Source of the DNA: Laburnicola sp. R22_1
Lineage: Eukaryota; Ascomycota; Dothideomycetes; Pleosporales; Didymosphaeriaceae
NCBI GenBank assembly: GCA_014281115.1
Contig: JACONQ010000001.1
Span: 4,836,001 to 4,900,000 of the forward strand
Direction of reading: 5' to 3'
DNA length: 64,000 nucleotides
Position numbers and translations under genes: made by a program. Shown in pieces: positions 10,601 through 20,350 of the stretch. Numbering within the stretch: the stretch's first letter is position 1; every line of letters starts with the position of its first letter. The notes beneath the pieces are model-generated. The model saw nothing but the letters and a program-made list of their open reading frames with translations. It had not been told where the DNA came from and searched no databases.

Positions 10601-12381
10601 TTGACAAGTCAAATATACTCACAACCTCACGCCAATAGCAGCAGCGCACTGACAACCTCACCAGTGCAACCAGATACTAGACACACGCGATTTCCTATGG
10701 AATACGCATCAATAACTACCTACACGCGTTTACAACAGCGCTAAAGCCGCAGCCTGTCTTCAGGATCCATCAGTCACAGGTTCCGCCACCGCCAAGGACC
10801 CGGAGAGACCTAGAGACTCACCCGCATGGTGCTGAGTTTCAACAAGCAGGTCAAGAAGAATACCGCAATATATGGAATAAAGGATGCTTTGCTAGGACTG
10901 CAAAGACAGCAGCAAATGTTGATGCTGAGGTCTTACCACTTATGTGGGTGTTTACCTACAAATTTGATGAGGACGGCTTCCTCTCACGATTCAAGGCACG
11001 ATTGGTGATTAGAGGTGATCTCCAGCAGCCGTACGGAGACACCTACGCCGCCACACTCGCAGCACGCACCTTTAGAGCAATCACCGCTATTGCCAATCAC
11101 TTTGGGCTAGAGCTGATTCAATACAATGTACCAACAGCTTTTCTCAACGCCCTACTCAACCGTCTACTCTACGCGCAGACGCCAGACAGATTTCAAGAAG
11201 ATGGAGAACTACTCTAGATACTCCGCGCTCTCTATGGATTAAAGGAGTCACCGCTACTATGGTACAAGGAGCTCCGCAGGACGCTACAGTCACTAGGGAT
11301 AAAGCCTGTGCCAGGCTTTCCATGTGTGTACACGAACAAGTGGCTCATACTATTCGTCTACGTTAACGATATCGTCATGGCCTTTCACCCACACAATACC
11401 AAGCTCCACCAGCAGTTCGAGCAGAAGCTTAGCGAGTACTATCAACTAAAGCGACTTGGTCCACTCAAGTGGTTTTTAGGCATACGCGTCATCCGAGACA
11501 TCGCCGCCCGCAAACTCTGGCTGCTCCAGGATGCCTACATCGACAAAGTAGCCGCAAAGTATGGCATAACGTCTACCGGCCGCCGTACAGAAGTACCTAT
11601 GATGGTCAACTACCTTGAACCATCTATAGAGGAACCCAACGCAGCTCGTACGAAGCTCTACCAGGAGCTCGTCGGCCATCTCGCGTTCCTGACGCAGTTC
11701 ACTCGACCAGATCTAGCACGCGCGCATGTAATACACGCTTCACATCTCACAAACCCCGGACAAGCTCACGTAGACTCTATACGCAAAGTATGGCGTCACG
11801 TCCTAGAGACAAAGTACTACGCGCTCGAAGCTTGCACAGCTGAGCAAGAGATTCAAGAGTTCATGACTACAGAAGAAGATTATCGCGATCCTATCTTCTT
11901 TGGAGCATCTGATGCTGCTTTCGCAGACGACCTAGAGACTCGCCGCAGCTCTCAAGGATATATTTTCCAGTTGTTTAGGATGACTGTCAACTGGAAGTCT
12001 ACCCTGCAGCGTACAGTCACTAAATCAACTACTGAGGCAGAGCTACTCGCGCTCTCCCTCACAGGCTCAGCAATGGAGGAGTGGCTACGCCTTTTTGATG
12101 GCCTCTCACTGACGCTTCACACTACTCCGACTATCTTATGTGACAACCAGCAGACTGTTGGGATTGTTATAAAAGAACAAGACAAACTGGCAACCAAGCT
12201 CAAGCATGTTGATATACACCAGAGCTGGATCCGCCAGGAAGTAGAGCAAGGACGACTCTACGTACAATGGCGATCTACTGATAGGATGCCTGCTGACGGC
12301 ATGACCAAGGTGCTACCACGTCAGAAGCATGCTGAGTTTGTGAGGCAGCTACACCTTACAAATCTATACTCTCGACTTTAA
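7603..12381 (+). pseudogene. Copia-1 gag-pol pseudogene (7 nonsense changes, no frameshift)
   Basis: A single 1592-codon frame from ATG 7603 to TAA 12379-12381, interrupted only by stops at 7993, 8608, 9238, 9298, 10636, 10678 and 11215, each TAA or TAG. Gag occupies about 7603-8600 (a CLCGKRHSWSRCW knuckle-like motif near 8431). A protease-like motif ILDPSSNTHIVN lies near 8842. Remnants of the GAG-pre-integrase region (GHPGKKAIEKL) are at 9301. Integrase D-D-E motifs are VAVDFIQL (9469), IKTDNDQGYG (about 9670) and QNSLAERAGK (about 9779). Reverse transcriptase runs about 10930-11700; its YVDD box reads YVND (11359). RNase H is about 11890-12330 (GASDAAFADD, STTEAELLALS). Removing the stops by C->T reversal would leave no other lesion visible. 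Confidence 0.92.
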
Positions 12382-12426
12382 GGCACAGTAGACATGTAGG
12401 AGAGATTATCCTTACGTTGTTAACTA

Positions 12427-12439
12427 ACTACAGGATGAG
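12427..12439. repeat. LINE-1 target-site duplication, left
   Basis: ACTACAGGATGAG precedes the (GTA)n tail and recurs at 15843-15855, just before the Copia-1 polypurine tract. The final G may belong to the tail. Confidence 0.85.
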
Positions 12440-15400
12440 TAGTAGTAGTAGTAGTATTGATTAACGTCCAGGAACGCAATGTTCTAGCCTCCCATGGGGC
12501 ATGGGGACGCGCCGAGCAACCGTTTTGGAGCCAGCCAAAATGGTGAAGGCGTTTCTTGCTGTGAAGCTATCGCCATCTCTTGCAGCGGCTCGTAAGAGTC
12601 CGCCCCCCTCCATGCGGGGGCTAAATCTTTGTCTTCTTGCCTATAGGCTAAGGTGTCAGGGTGTATCTATTATACATGTAAACTAAAACTAAAGTAGGGG
12701 CAGCTTCGGCTGCCCTGAAACTGTATCGAAAAGTGCTAAGACTTTAGCGTGTAACTAGTAAGAATAGGTAAGGAGAGTAGCTAGAAAAGGAAGGGAGGGA
12801 TAAGGAGAGTGGAGAGTAGGTAGGGAGTTGCCGCGTGTAGCAAGTTGACGGGGGAGAGACACGCCTGCTGGGAGCTCTAACGGAGTTGGCGCTAGAGGAG
12901 CTGTCCATATAGTGTAAGTTAAGCCTAAGAATAAAAGGTAGCTTTTTGTTGCTAAGTGTTAATCTTCTAAAGGGTTAATAAGTTTAAGTAGAAGTTGGAA
13001 ATCTTTTGGCTCAAGTGCCTTCAGGTATTCCACGCCCTCCCTAGTGGTGCTGGGGGGGCACGCTGGCCGTTTCGGCCAGTAGCGGAACTTTCGAACTGAT
13101 CGTGGGCAGTATACAATGTGGTCGGGCGCCAGGTCTGCCCCACAGGGGCATTCTGTGACGGCGTCTTCGTGCCTGAACTTCTTATGGTACCAGGCGTAGT
13201 GTCTGTGGCGGGTGCGCATAGACAATAGCTTAGCAAGCGTCGGTCGTTGGAGGGTGAGCTCCTTTGGCTGTTTCGCAGGGCGGTAAGTGAGGTCCCACTG
13301 CATGTACCATTTAGACAACTTAGGCGAGCGGGCGCGCCACCAGTCCATCTCAGCGCTCCTAGTGTAGGCGCGAACGTCTGACTTAAGGCCTGAGACCGTA
13401 GGCTCAGCTGCCATGCCGTATAGAGGTCGAGGGGACTTTGCTGCGTCGTCGGCTAGCTAGTCCGCCAATTCATTCCCTTCTATTTCGCAGTGACCTGGGG
13501 CCCACCGGACAGCGATGTCCAAGTTCTCCATTGTCTCCTGGCACCTGACGAACGCCCACTGCGAGGAGGGGGACGGGTTGCCTCTTATGCACCATATAAC
13601 AGAAGTGTTGTCAATGCACATGTATATGCGTCTCAGCCAGTAGGCGGGCGTATTGAGCGTGTGGGCGAGTCCTCGCCACGCGCCGACAGCTTCGGCATCG
13701 AAAACGTGGGACCTGGGGTTGAGGGAGCCGTTGCCCTGCAGGGTGAGGGCCTGCCCTTCGTATACGGCGTAGCCGTACGTGACGTGCTTGACGCCGTCAA
13801 TCCATTGTTCGGAGCCGTCTGAGAAGACGGTGATAGCGGTCGGCGGGAGGAGAGCCCACCACTCCTTGAAGTGACGGGCGGCGTCCTTCTTGGCCACTCG
13901 GCCTGTGGGGTCGGCGCGGCTCCCGCGGGAGTAGTGGGGGCGCGGAACTCCGGTCGGGGTACTGGGTCGAAGATCTGTGCGAGTTGCTGTACCTTCGAGC
14001 GGGCTCTCTGTGGGAGGCCTGCGCCTCGGCCTCTTCTGACTGTGGGCAGGAGGGTTCTAGCAGTTAGCGGGTGCTTATCGTCAATCGTTAGCAGGTGTGC
14101 TGCGAAGCGAAGCTTGCATGTCTCAAGTGCCACTGCCGCTGAAGGGAGACCTGCGTCCCTAAAGACGGCGGTGGTGGGTGTGGTCCGATAGGCCGGTACG
14201 ACGGCTCTACATGCCTGCTTGAGGACTTTGTCAAGTGCGTCAATGTGCCAGCCCAGTCGGGTGCTTACCACAGCGCTTCTCGATTGGCACGTGATTCTGG
14301 AGGGCTTTGTCCTGCCTCCGTACCAGGCCTCCGCGCCGTACAGGAGCCGTGGGAGGACGCAGGCGATCACCGCCTTGCGGAGGGACCCCGGTGGGGGGCC
14401 GTGTTTGATCCGAGCCAGGCTGCGGATGTGATGTGCGACCACCCTTGTCTTGGCGGCGCGAGTCGCGACGTGGGCCTTGAAGGTCAGCTTCCTGTCAAAC
14501 CACACGCCCAGCCAGCGCAAGGCCCCGTTCTCACTTGTGGGGAGAATGGGGTGTATAGTGAGGTTCTCGTCGACGGTACAGGGAGGAGCGTAGTCTCCTT
14601 TCTGCCGTGTAAGGTGGATCATTTCGAGCTTGTCTGGTGAGAAAGCGATCTTGTTGTCCGCGCCGTATCCGTTAATCTTGCGGACGTCTTTGGCGAGTTG
14701 TTCAACGTTAAGGTCAAGGCTGTGCGAGGCTCTGTATAGGCAGATGTCATCAGCATATCCGAATCGCAGTGTGGTGTCCTGGAGGAGGAGTTCCGCCAGG
14801 TACAGCATGTAGATAACTGGTGAAAGGGGCGAGCCCTGTGGGGTGCCGCAAGCCACTAGGTGGCGGCTGGATCGGTGTTGGCCATAGCGAACAAGTATGT
14901 GTCGGTTCGTAAGAATGTTGCGCGTAAGCACGAGGACTTTTTGGTGCCAGCCTTGTTCTTTCATTCGGTGTAGCAGTCGGTTGACGAGGAGGGCGTCGAA
15001 GGCCCCAAGCACGTCCATAGTAACCATGGTGACGTGCTGGCCTTTGCTGAAGGCCAGTTCCACTTCGTGGGTGAAGGCGGCAATCAAGTCCATGGCTGAC
15101 CTTTTGGCAGAGCCCCCCGTGTTGGGGGCTTAGTACGCCGTGCAGCACAGCTAAGTGGGCTATGCGCCGGGCGACAATCCTTTCGAATCCCTTGCCGAGG
15201 CAGAGTAGCATGGCGAGGGGTCTCATAGAGCCTGGGACCGTGTCGTCCTTCTTGCCGAGCTTCTTGATGAACACGATCTCCCCGTCCGTCCAGGCGGCAG
15301 GATAGTAATCGAGTTCAAGTAGGTCGCGGTAGATGTCGCAGACGTACTGTCCAATGTAGTTCCAGCATGCTGTAAGCAGCCGGACGGTTATGCCATCAGC

Positions 15401-15842
15401 GCCTGGTGAGGTGCTAGAGACCCCAATCACGCAGCGCTCCGTCTCTTCGATAGACAGGTACGTGTCCCAAGGGATGATGTGGTTCTCTTGTGGGGAGGGC
15501 GGTTCCGGCAGGTCGTCCTCCGCCGTGAATCTGCAGAGCAGTGCTTGTCGAAGCATCTCAGCCTTGTCTTTGTCTTCAGTCGCCTCCATGCCTCTGAAGA
15601 CCATTAGCGCCTGGGTTCTAGTGGGTTCTAGCTTATGCCAATTAATAATTCAGAAGAGTTCCTGGTCGTCTTCTGCGTTGTCTATAGTGTGTCGCCAGTA
15701 TTCCTTCTTTGCCTTGCGGACTGTCGCTAGGAAAGTGCGCGTCTCCTCGGAAGGGCCCTGGCTGGTGTGGCCGTCTAGCGAGTTTAAGTGTGCCCGGTAA
15801 GCTTGTTTGCAGGCGTCTGTCCACCAGGGCGCCGAATGGCTG
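12440..15842 (-). mobile_element. LINE-1, 5'-truncated Tad/I-type non-LTR retrotransposon
   Basis: The 3' end is at the left and carries a (TAC)n tail on the coding strand (seen as GTAGTAGTAGTAGTA on +). The right end stops inside ORF2 (equivalent to about 39280 in LINE-2), which is 5' truncation. The 13-bp duplication brackets it. The 3' UTR has a conserved G/C stem (CCCCCCTCC...GCGGGGG, about 12601-12621) also present in LINE-2 and LINE-3. It is much less RIP-mutated than the other two copies. It landed between Copia-1 pol and its polypurine tract. Confidence 0.93.
12957..15841 (-). pseudogene. LINE-1 ORF2 fragment: reverse transcriptase, RNase H, C-terminal zinc motif
   Basis: Read on the minus strand: RT begins near 15600 (SSTSPGADGITVRLL, RPLAMLLCLGKGFERI), continues after a one-base shift in a G-run near 15112-15120 (AMDLIAAFTHEVELAFSKG, CGTPQGSPLSPVIY) with the catalytic FGYADD box at about 14747-14764. 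A second shift near 13885-13900 leads to RNase H (TVFSDGS near 13830, DAEAVGAW, APGHCEIEGNELAD near 13460). A TAG then interrupts the frame at about 13455, and the C-terminal region with CPCGADLAPDHIVYC follows (about 13100-13155), ending 12959. Endonuclease and ORF1 are missing because of truncation. Inactive. Confidence 0.9.
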
Positions 15843-15861
15843 ACTACAGGATGAGGGGGTG
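15843..15861 (+). promoter_or_regulatory. LINE-1 right duplication and Copia-1 polypurine tract
   Basis: ACTACAGGATGAG (15843-15855, second copy of the LINE-1 target duplication) overlaps the purine run GGATGAGGGGG just upstream of the 3' LTR, where plus-strand priming of a Copia element occurs. Confidence 0.7.
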
Positions 15862-16024
15862 TGTAACGGTATTTGGACTGTTTATTGTTGCCTATGCTAG
15901 CTCATTGCTGCCTACACTTATTTACTGCTGCCTATCCTACCTAGCAGTATATATCTTAGCTACTACACACATACAATCAAATCAGTGTTTTCCTGACTTT
16001 CGCTTTGCAGCAACAACCGCTACA
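15862..16024 (+). repeat. Copia-1 3' LTR
   Basis: 163 bp; identical to the 5' LTR except four C->T changes. Followed by the ATTGC duplication (16025-16029). Confidence 0.95.
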
Positions 16025-16029
16025 ATTGC

Positions 16030-16478
16030 AATAGCTGCATTCAATTTGTCTTTGTCCTCCCTGACACACCTCCCACTTTTCAAATGTTGCAACTGACCAG
16101 ACGGGCAATTAAATTTCTTCTGGCACTTTGCGTCTGCTAGACAGTGCATGTCACACAGCGGATTATGTCGCACTGACGCCAGATGCCGCCCCAGCGCGTC
16201 CTGATTTTTGAAAGTCCTTTCGCACTTTATGCACTGTGATCGCTTACTACCCTCCTCTTTTTGTTTTTGTTTCTTCTTGTTGTTGCTCCTCTTCCCTGGT
16301 TGTGTACCTTGCTATAATGAAGCTGATTTGCGAGTGCCTCTTCGACTTTGAGATCGCGCTCGCAGTCGCAACACTGAAATTGCGTCGCAAAAGACGGAGT
16401 CATCGCTTGGACGGGGCTGTGCAATTGCATGTGTAGTGCGTGCAGCAGTCTCGTTGGAAAGAAGTAAGTGTCGCTCAA
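16030..16478 (-). pseudogene. C2H2 zinc-finger protein gene, 5' part, cut by Copia-1
   Basis: Reading leftward from an ATG at 16478: MSDTYFFPTRLLHALHMQLH..., then a C2H2 finger FQCCDCERDLKVEEALANQL-H-x4-H (about 16370-16300), then a basic stretch (NKNKKRR). After a one-base frame change near 16240 come a second finger (QCIKCERTFKNQDALGRHLA) and a third Cys/His module (CQKKFNCPSGQLQHLKSGRC, about 16125-16065). This layout is seen in fungal-specific C2H2 proteins. The gene runs straight into the Copia-1 target site, so the protein is truncated. Not RIP-mutated. Its continuation is probably 7018-7343. Confidence 0.7.
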
Positions 16479-16685
16479 TGCATGTTATTGAACATCAGAT
16501 TGATCGTATTAGATGTACACTAGCTCTCATCCTTTCCTCTTTAGTCCTCCAACTTTATGACACACTATGGCTGCCACGGTCCTGGGGCACATAAGATATA
16601 TTTATCTTTTAAGGACTCTTAGGTGACCTTCCACCTTTAGCATATGTGTCTTAGACCTTCTTCTCCCTATCTACTAATCAAGCAG
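16479..16685. other. Intergenic, nothing recognised
   Basis: GC-balanced spacer, possibly the promoter side of the broken C2H2 gene. A possible fungal intron end (TACTAATC branch-like motif, AAGCAG acceptor) closes it at 16685. Confidence 0.3.
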
Positions 16686-16869
16686 CCGCCAAACATCGCC
16701 ACTGCGTCAAAAACGAACAAGTCTTCGCCCTCGGAGTTGCCCTCCTCGAGCTCGCTCACGGCTCGCTACTCCTCTCCCATATCATCCCTGATGACCTTAA
16801 CGGCGATGGGCAACAAGACAGTATGACGGAAGTCTCTATTTTTCATTTATTCATATTACTTTATAGTTA
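16686..16869 (+). pseudogene. Fragment resembling a fungal DUF7580/kinase-like C-lobe
   Basis: Frame 2 reads ...KNEQVFALGVALLELAHGSLLL and then an acidic linker DDLNGDGQQD. The F-x-LGV-x-LLEL pattern is the helix found in fungal DUF7580 and kinase-like proteins. The piece lacks a start and runs into the AT-rich desert at about 16840, so it is an exon remnant at best. Low confidence. Confidence 0.35.
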
Positions 16870-17138
16870 ACCTAGCCTTTTATAAATTATAAAACTTAAT
16901 AGCAAATATAACTAAGGTTTAATAGCTAAAGTATATAAAAAAATATCATTAGAATTCGCTATAGTAAGGAGCTAAAGTATAATATAATAATTATAAAAAC
17001 TAATTATATAATAGCTATGAAGTAATTAAACTATAAAATAGTAACTTTAAAGTTACTATTTAACTATAGAGCTTTAAAGGGTAGTAAAATAGCTTATTAA
17101 AAAATAGTAATAGAAGAATTAGGAAAAAAGCCAGTACT
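16841..17138. repeat. AT-rich RIP block including R2 copy (16850-17110)
   Basis: Holds the inverted partner of 780-1025 and internal self-complementary pieces (AGTAACTTTAAAGTTACT at about 17039-17056). No gene. Confidence 0.6.
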
Positions 17139-17622
17139 TTGACTTTATATTCTTATTATAATCTACTACAAAAGCGATCTATAACTAATATAGCAACCTT
17201 GATCCCTTCTGTTAATGAAACCGTCACGGCTCTATCAATGTACTACGGCAGTACGATTGCTAGAAGTCTCCATCGCCAGAACGACTGGCAGACCACATTA
17301 ATAAGTTTGAGAGCGAGAACTATGCAAGAGCTGTGTGCTGCGATGGATACGATGTAATTTCGATCCCTTCAGCTTCGACTTTGAAGAGAAGGAGTTTAGG
17401 GAGAAGTTTTTCGAAGGGTCATTAGGATTCGCTGGATATTGGACACACATTTTGAGCGCTACGTATACTTCTGACCACCAATTCAAAGGAGTCGGATTGG
17501 TCACACGGCAGAAATCATGGGAGGCTTATTCGCTGTGCATTCGCCATGCGGCTGAGCGCAGCTGAGACGAGTTCGGGCTAGGGCTTTTGCGACCCAGCCA
17601 CCTTCTCGTATTGCGAGAGTAG
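17139..17622. other. Unassigned island upstream of the HET gene
   Basis: GC-balanced sequence with several short overlapping frames on both strands, none with a recognisable domain. It is likely 5' flank of the HET gene. A small perfect stem TCTCG...CGAGA lies at about 17603-17617. Confidence 0.4.
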
Positions 17623-17632
17623 TATTTATAAA
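17623..17632 (+). promoter_or_regulatory. Putative TATA box of the HET gene
   Basis: TATTTATAAA about 97 bp upstream of the ATG. It is followed by a pyrimidine-rich leader (CACTCTCTTCAATC) typical of fungal transcription start regions. Confidence 0.5.
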
Positions 17633-17728
17633 CCCAGCCGGCCTATCGACCAAGAACCTACAGCCACAAATACTACCACTCTCTTCAATCGGCCTTCCCG
17701 CCAGCAAGACCAAGTAAAGGCATAAAAA

Positions 17729-19114
17729 ATGCCTGAGTTACCCGTCGATGATTTCAAATACACAACGCTCGAACCAGGCTTCATACGCCTTCTCCACATC
17801 CTTCCAGAAAGCACTTCCGACAACATAAAGTGCCGAATCCTGCACTATAAGCCAGATGTCGAAAAGAGAAATCGATTCGCCGCCCTCTCCTACTGCTGGG
17901 GCAACCCGGCACCTGTCGCGACGATCACAATTGACGGCAAACCCCTCGGGGTCGCCCAGAACCTCCATGATTTTCTGCAAAACCGTTTTCTCCACCGCCG
18001 CGGCATGCTGAGCCACTCGTCTGAATCCTTAAAAGAGCGAGGCCTGTGGATCGATGCTATCTGCATCAACCAGCGCGACGACGCCGAAAAGAGCGACCAA
18101 GTCCAACGCATGTGGCAGATCTACTCTTGCGCTGACCTTGTAATTGCGTGGCTCGGGAAAGAGCAAGAGTACACGCAACGCGCCTTCTTCGCTCTGAACA
18201 CGCGGTACCTGGAGAAGACGTCTGGATCAAATGCCCCAGATGGGCTTAGAAGACTTGTGGAAGAAGCAACTCCCGATGTTGTCGAATTATCCAACAATCG
18301 ATATTTCTCCCGCGCATGGATCATCCAGGAGATACTCTGTGCGGATTCGTGCTTGGTGCTGCATAGTGGGCGACATGTGTCTCCATTCTTTGCTTTGTAC
18401 AACTTCAGCGCGCTGAGCAAAGGGACGATTGCTACGCAGGGCAGTATCAAGGCCAGAACGAGCGACGGCCTAAACATCTGCGCAGAAAGTCTTCTGTACA
18501 CGGCGGAGAGGACCAGGGAGGCACTCCAGCTCGATTTGAGCACCGCCGAGGGTCGACATTGGGCCGTTCACGGCTTCACGACTACCATGGTGGACCACAA
18601 GAACAAGCAGTGTTCTGACGTCCGCGATATGGTGTTCGCGTTCCGTGGGCTGCCTACTGCGCGCAATCTTGAGAACGAACATTTCCCTCCGCTCTTCGAG
18701 GTAGACTACAGTATGACCGTCGACGAAGTCGCGGTCGCTACGCTGGCATATTTTGGAAAGCTCGACGCGATGGCGAGGAGTGACTCAAATCGAGGGGTGC
18801 AGCCTGAGTTCGTCGTCATTAGTATGTTGCAAGTTGACATCGCCTCCGAGAGGTTCAGGCGGTGGTTGCTGGGCAAGATCGCCCGGGATGATGAGAATGG
18901 TGTTTTGGATATGGTAACAGAGTCTGGAGGGCGGGTCGACTGCCGCACCCCTACGCTAGAGAAGCTGCTGGATGGAGAGATTGATCCACTTGCTTTGATG
19001 CTGACCGGAAGATTTAAAGGCGCGGAGCCAACAGAGCACCATTCTGTTAGTGGAGATATATCTAGGGACCCCAAGAAGTACACCTCGTTCCCTCTATTTG
19101 GGAAATATGACTAG
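17729..19114 (+). CDS. HET-domain protein (heterokaryon incompatibility family), intact
   Basis: An intronless 461-codon frame. HET domains mediate non-self recognition and trigger compartment death on hyphal fusion between unlike strains. The three family blocks are present: AALSYCWG (residues 51-58), GLWIDAICINQRDDAEKSDQV (105-125, written here as its two parts LWIDAICINQ and the following acidic stretch) and YFSRAWIIQEI (192-202). The C-terminal half (about 210-461) carries no recognised repeat or effector domain, so the partner allele and trigger are unknown. The ATG context is AAAAAATGCC, with a TATA-like box 97 bp upstream. Base composition is balanced and there are no RIP-type stops, although RIP deserts lie on both sides. 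The stop codon sits about 20 bp from a long inverted-repeat element. Family call is very likely; the function in this strain is inference. Confidence 0.92.
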   Translation: MPELPVDDFKYTTLEPGFIRLLHILPESTSDNIKCRILHYKPDVEKRNRFAALSYCWGNPAPVATITIDGKPLGVAQNLHDFLQNRFLHRRGMLSHSSESLKERGLWIDAICINQRDDAEKSDQVQRMWQIYSCADLVIAWLGKEQEYTQRAFFALNTRYLEKTSGSNAPDGLRRLVEEATPDVVELSNNRYFSRAWIIQEILCADSCLVLHSGRHVSPFFALYNFSALSKGTIATQGSIKARTSDGLNICAESLLYTAERTREALQLDLSTAEGRHWAVHGFTTTMVDHKNKQCSDVRDMVFAFRGLPTARNLENEHFPPLFEVDYSMTVDEVAVATLAYFGKLDAMARSDSNRGVQPEFVVISMLQVDIASERFRRWLLGKIARDDENGVLDMVTESGGRVDCRTPTLEKLLDGEIDPLALMLTGRFKGAEPTEHHSVSGDISRDPKKYTSFPLFGKYD

Positions 19115-19420
19115 TATATTACCCTCCTAGGCCGAAGTATAAACTGCCTTTACTTATTAGTTTTTAAGTAGCCCTACTCTATTTAATTACTATTTTTTTA
19201 TTATATTATTACTGCCTATAAAATATTATATTATATATACGCTAAACTCTAAAGTATATTAAAAACATTTAATATCTTTTTAGCTTTTAAGATAACTTAC
19301 TAGTATAATAATAATACTTTAACTTACTTACTACTATATTACTAAATAGTTAATACTTTTCTTTTAATTTTTTACTATATTACTAGATACTTTTTTTATA
19401 ATTACCTTTTTATACTCTTT

Positions 19421-19504
19421 TTAATTACTAAATAGAGGGCTCTACTTTTTTATTATATTATTTAAGATAAAAGGCTTTGTTATTCTACTTCTAGATAGTT
19501 AATA
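19421..19504 (+). repeat. R1 short repeat inserted in the left arm of the long inverted-repeat element
   Basis: R1 core (TTATTTAAGATAAAAGGCTTTG). Comparing left and right arms shows the right arm lacks it, so this is an insertion, flanked by ATTACTAGATA on both sides. Confidence 0.6.
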
Positions 19505-19753
19505 AATAATATATATTACTAGATAATTAATACTTACCTTTTAATTTTTTATTATAATACTAAATAATTAACTATTTATAACTTTTACTTTACTTTATTA
19601 TTATAATATATAATAAATTATATATACACTTTTATTTTAAATACTAAATAGTACTTTAATACTTTATTAATTTTATTATACTTATTATTTATAAAAGTCT
19701 TATATGTCTATTATTACTTAATAGATAATTTAATTATATATATTATATATAGT

Positions 19754-19841
19754 ATTAATTTATCTATTTAGGAGTAGAATAATAAAGGCTTTTATCTTAA
19801 ATAATATAATAAAAAAGTAAAGCCCTTTACTTCGTAATTAA
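19754..19841 (-). repeat. R1 short repeat, inverted copy
   Basis: Reverse complement of the unit, from TTAATTTATCTATTTAGGAG to TTCGTAATTAA. Confidence 0.6.
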
Positions 19842-20305
19842 AAAGAGTATAAAGTAGATTTTAATATTATATATTAGTATAATAGTTTATTATATTAGGA
19901 AGGGAAATATTATAGATCTTTTAGTATATAGTATAACGCTATAAGAAAAAGCTATAAATGTGCTAAAAATATATTAAAAAAGGTAAAGTAGCTTAAAAAT
20001 AAATAGGTTAGGCTAGGAACTATTTATTAGCACGTGCAAATTAGCCCCTCTTATTAGAGGTAGTTAATTATAAAATATACTAGGTACTAGAGTAATAATA
20101 TAATACGTGGTTGCCTATATAGATATAATATATAATTTATAACTAGAGATTAAGTATTTATTTATCTACTACCTAATAATAATATATTTAATTATTGGGA
20201 AAGATTTTAAAGTTATTATATCTATTTCTTATTCTAAAAATACTATTACTATTACTACTAGATGTGTAGTATTACGCCCCTACCTAAAAGATATAAATAA
20301 TAATA

Positions 20306-20350
20306 TGGCTAGATATAATATAGCTAGGTATAATATAGCTAGATAAAATA
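20306..20350 (+). repeat. 15-bp tandem repeat (3 units)
   Basis: GGCTAGATATAATAT, AGCTAGGTATAATAT and AGCTAGATAAA follow one another inside the degraded element interior. Confidence 0.6.

Larger units (their letters stand above)
7344..16024 (+). mobile_element. Copia-1 LTR retrotransposon, full length, interrupted by LINE-1
   Basis: Two 163-bp LTRs (TG...CA) flank a single Copia gag-pol frame and are bounded by the 5-bp duplication ATTGC. Domain order protease, integrase, reverse transcriptase, RNase H identifies Ty1/copia. Between the end of pol (12381) and the 3' LTR lies LINE-1 (12440-15842). Without it the element is about 5.3 kb. The four differences between the LTRs are all C->T in the 3' copy. 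It inserted into the C2H2 zinc-finger locus. Confidence 0.95.

Noticed and set aside
13490..15800. Plus-strand frames across LINE-1 (for example 13490-13822, 14245-14640 and 15390-15800)
   Set aside because: Antisense to RT and RNase H, which carry clear motifs on the minus strand.
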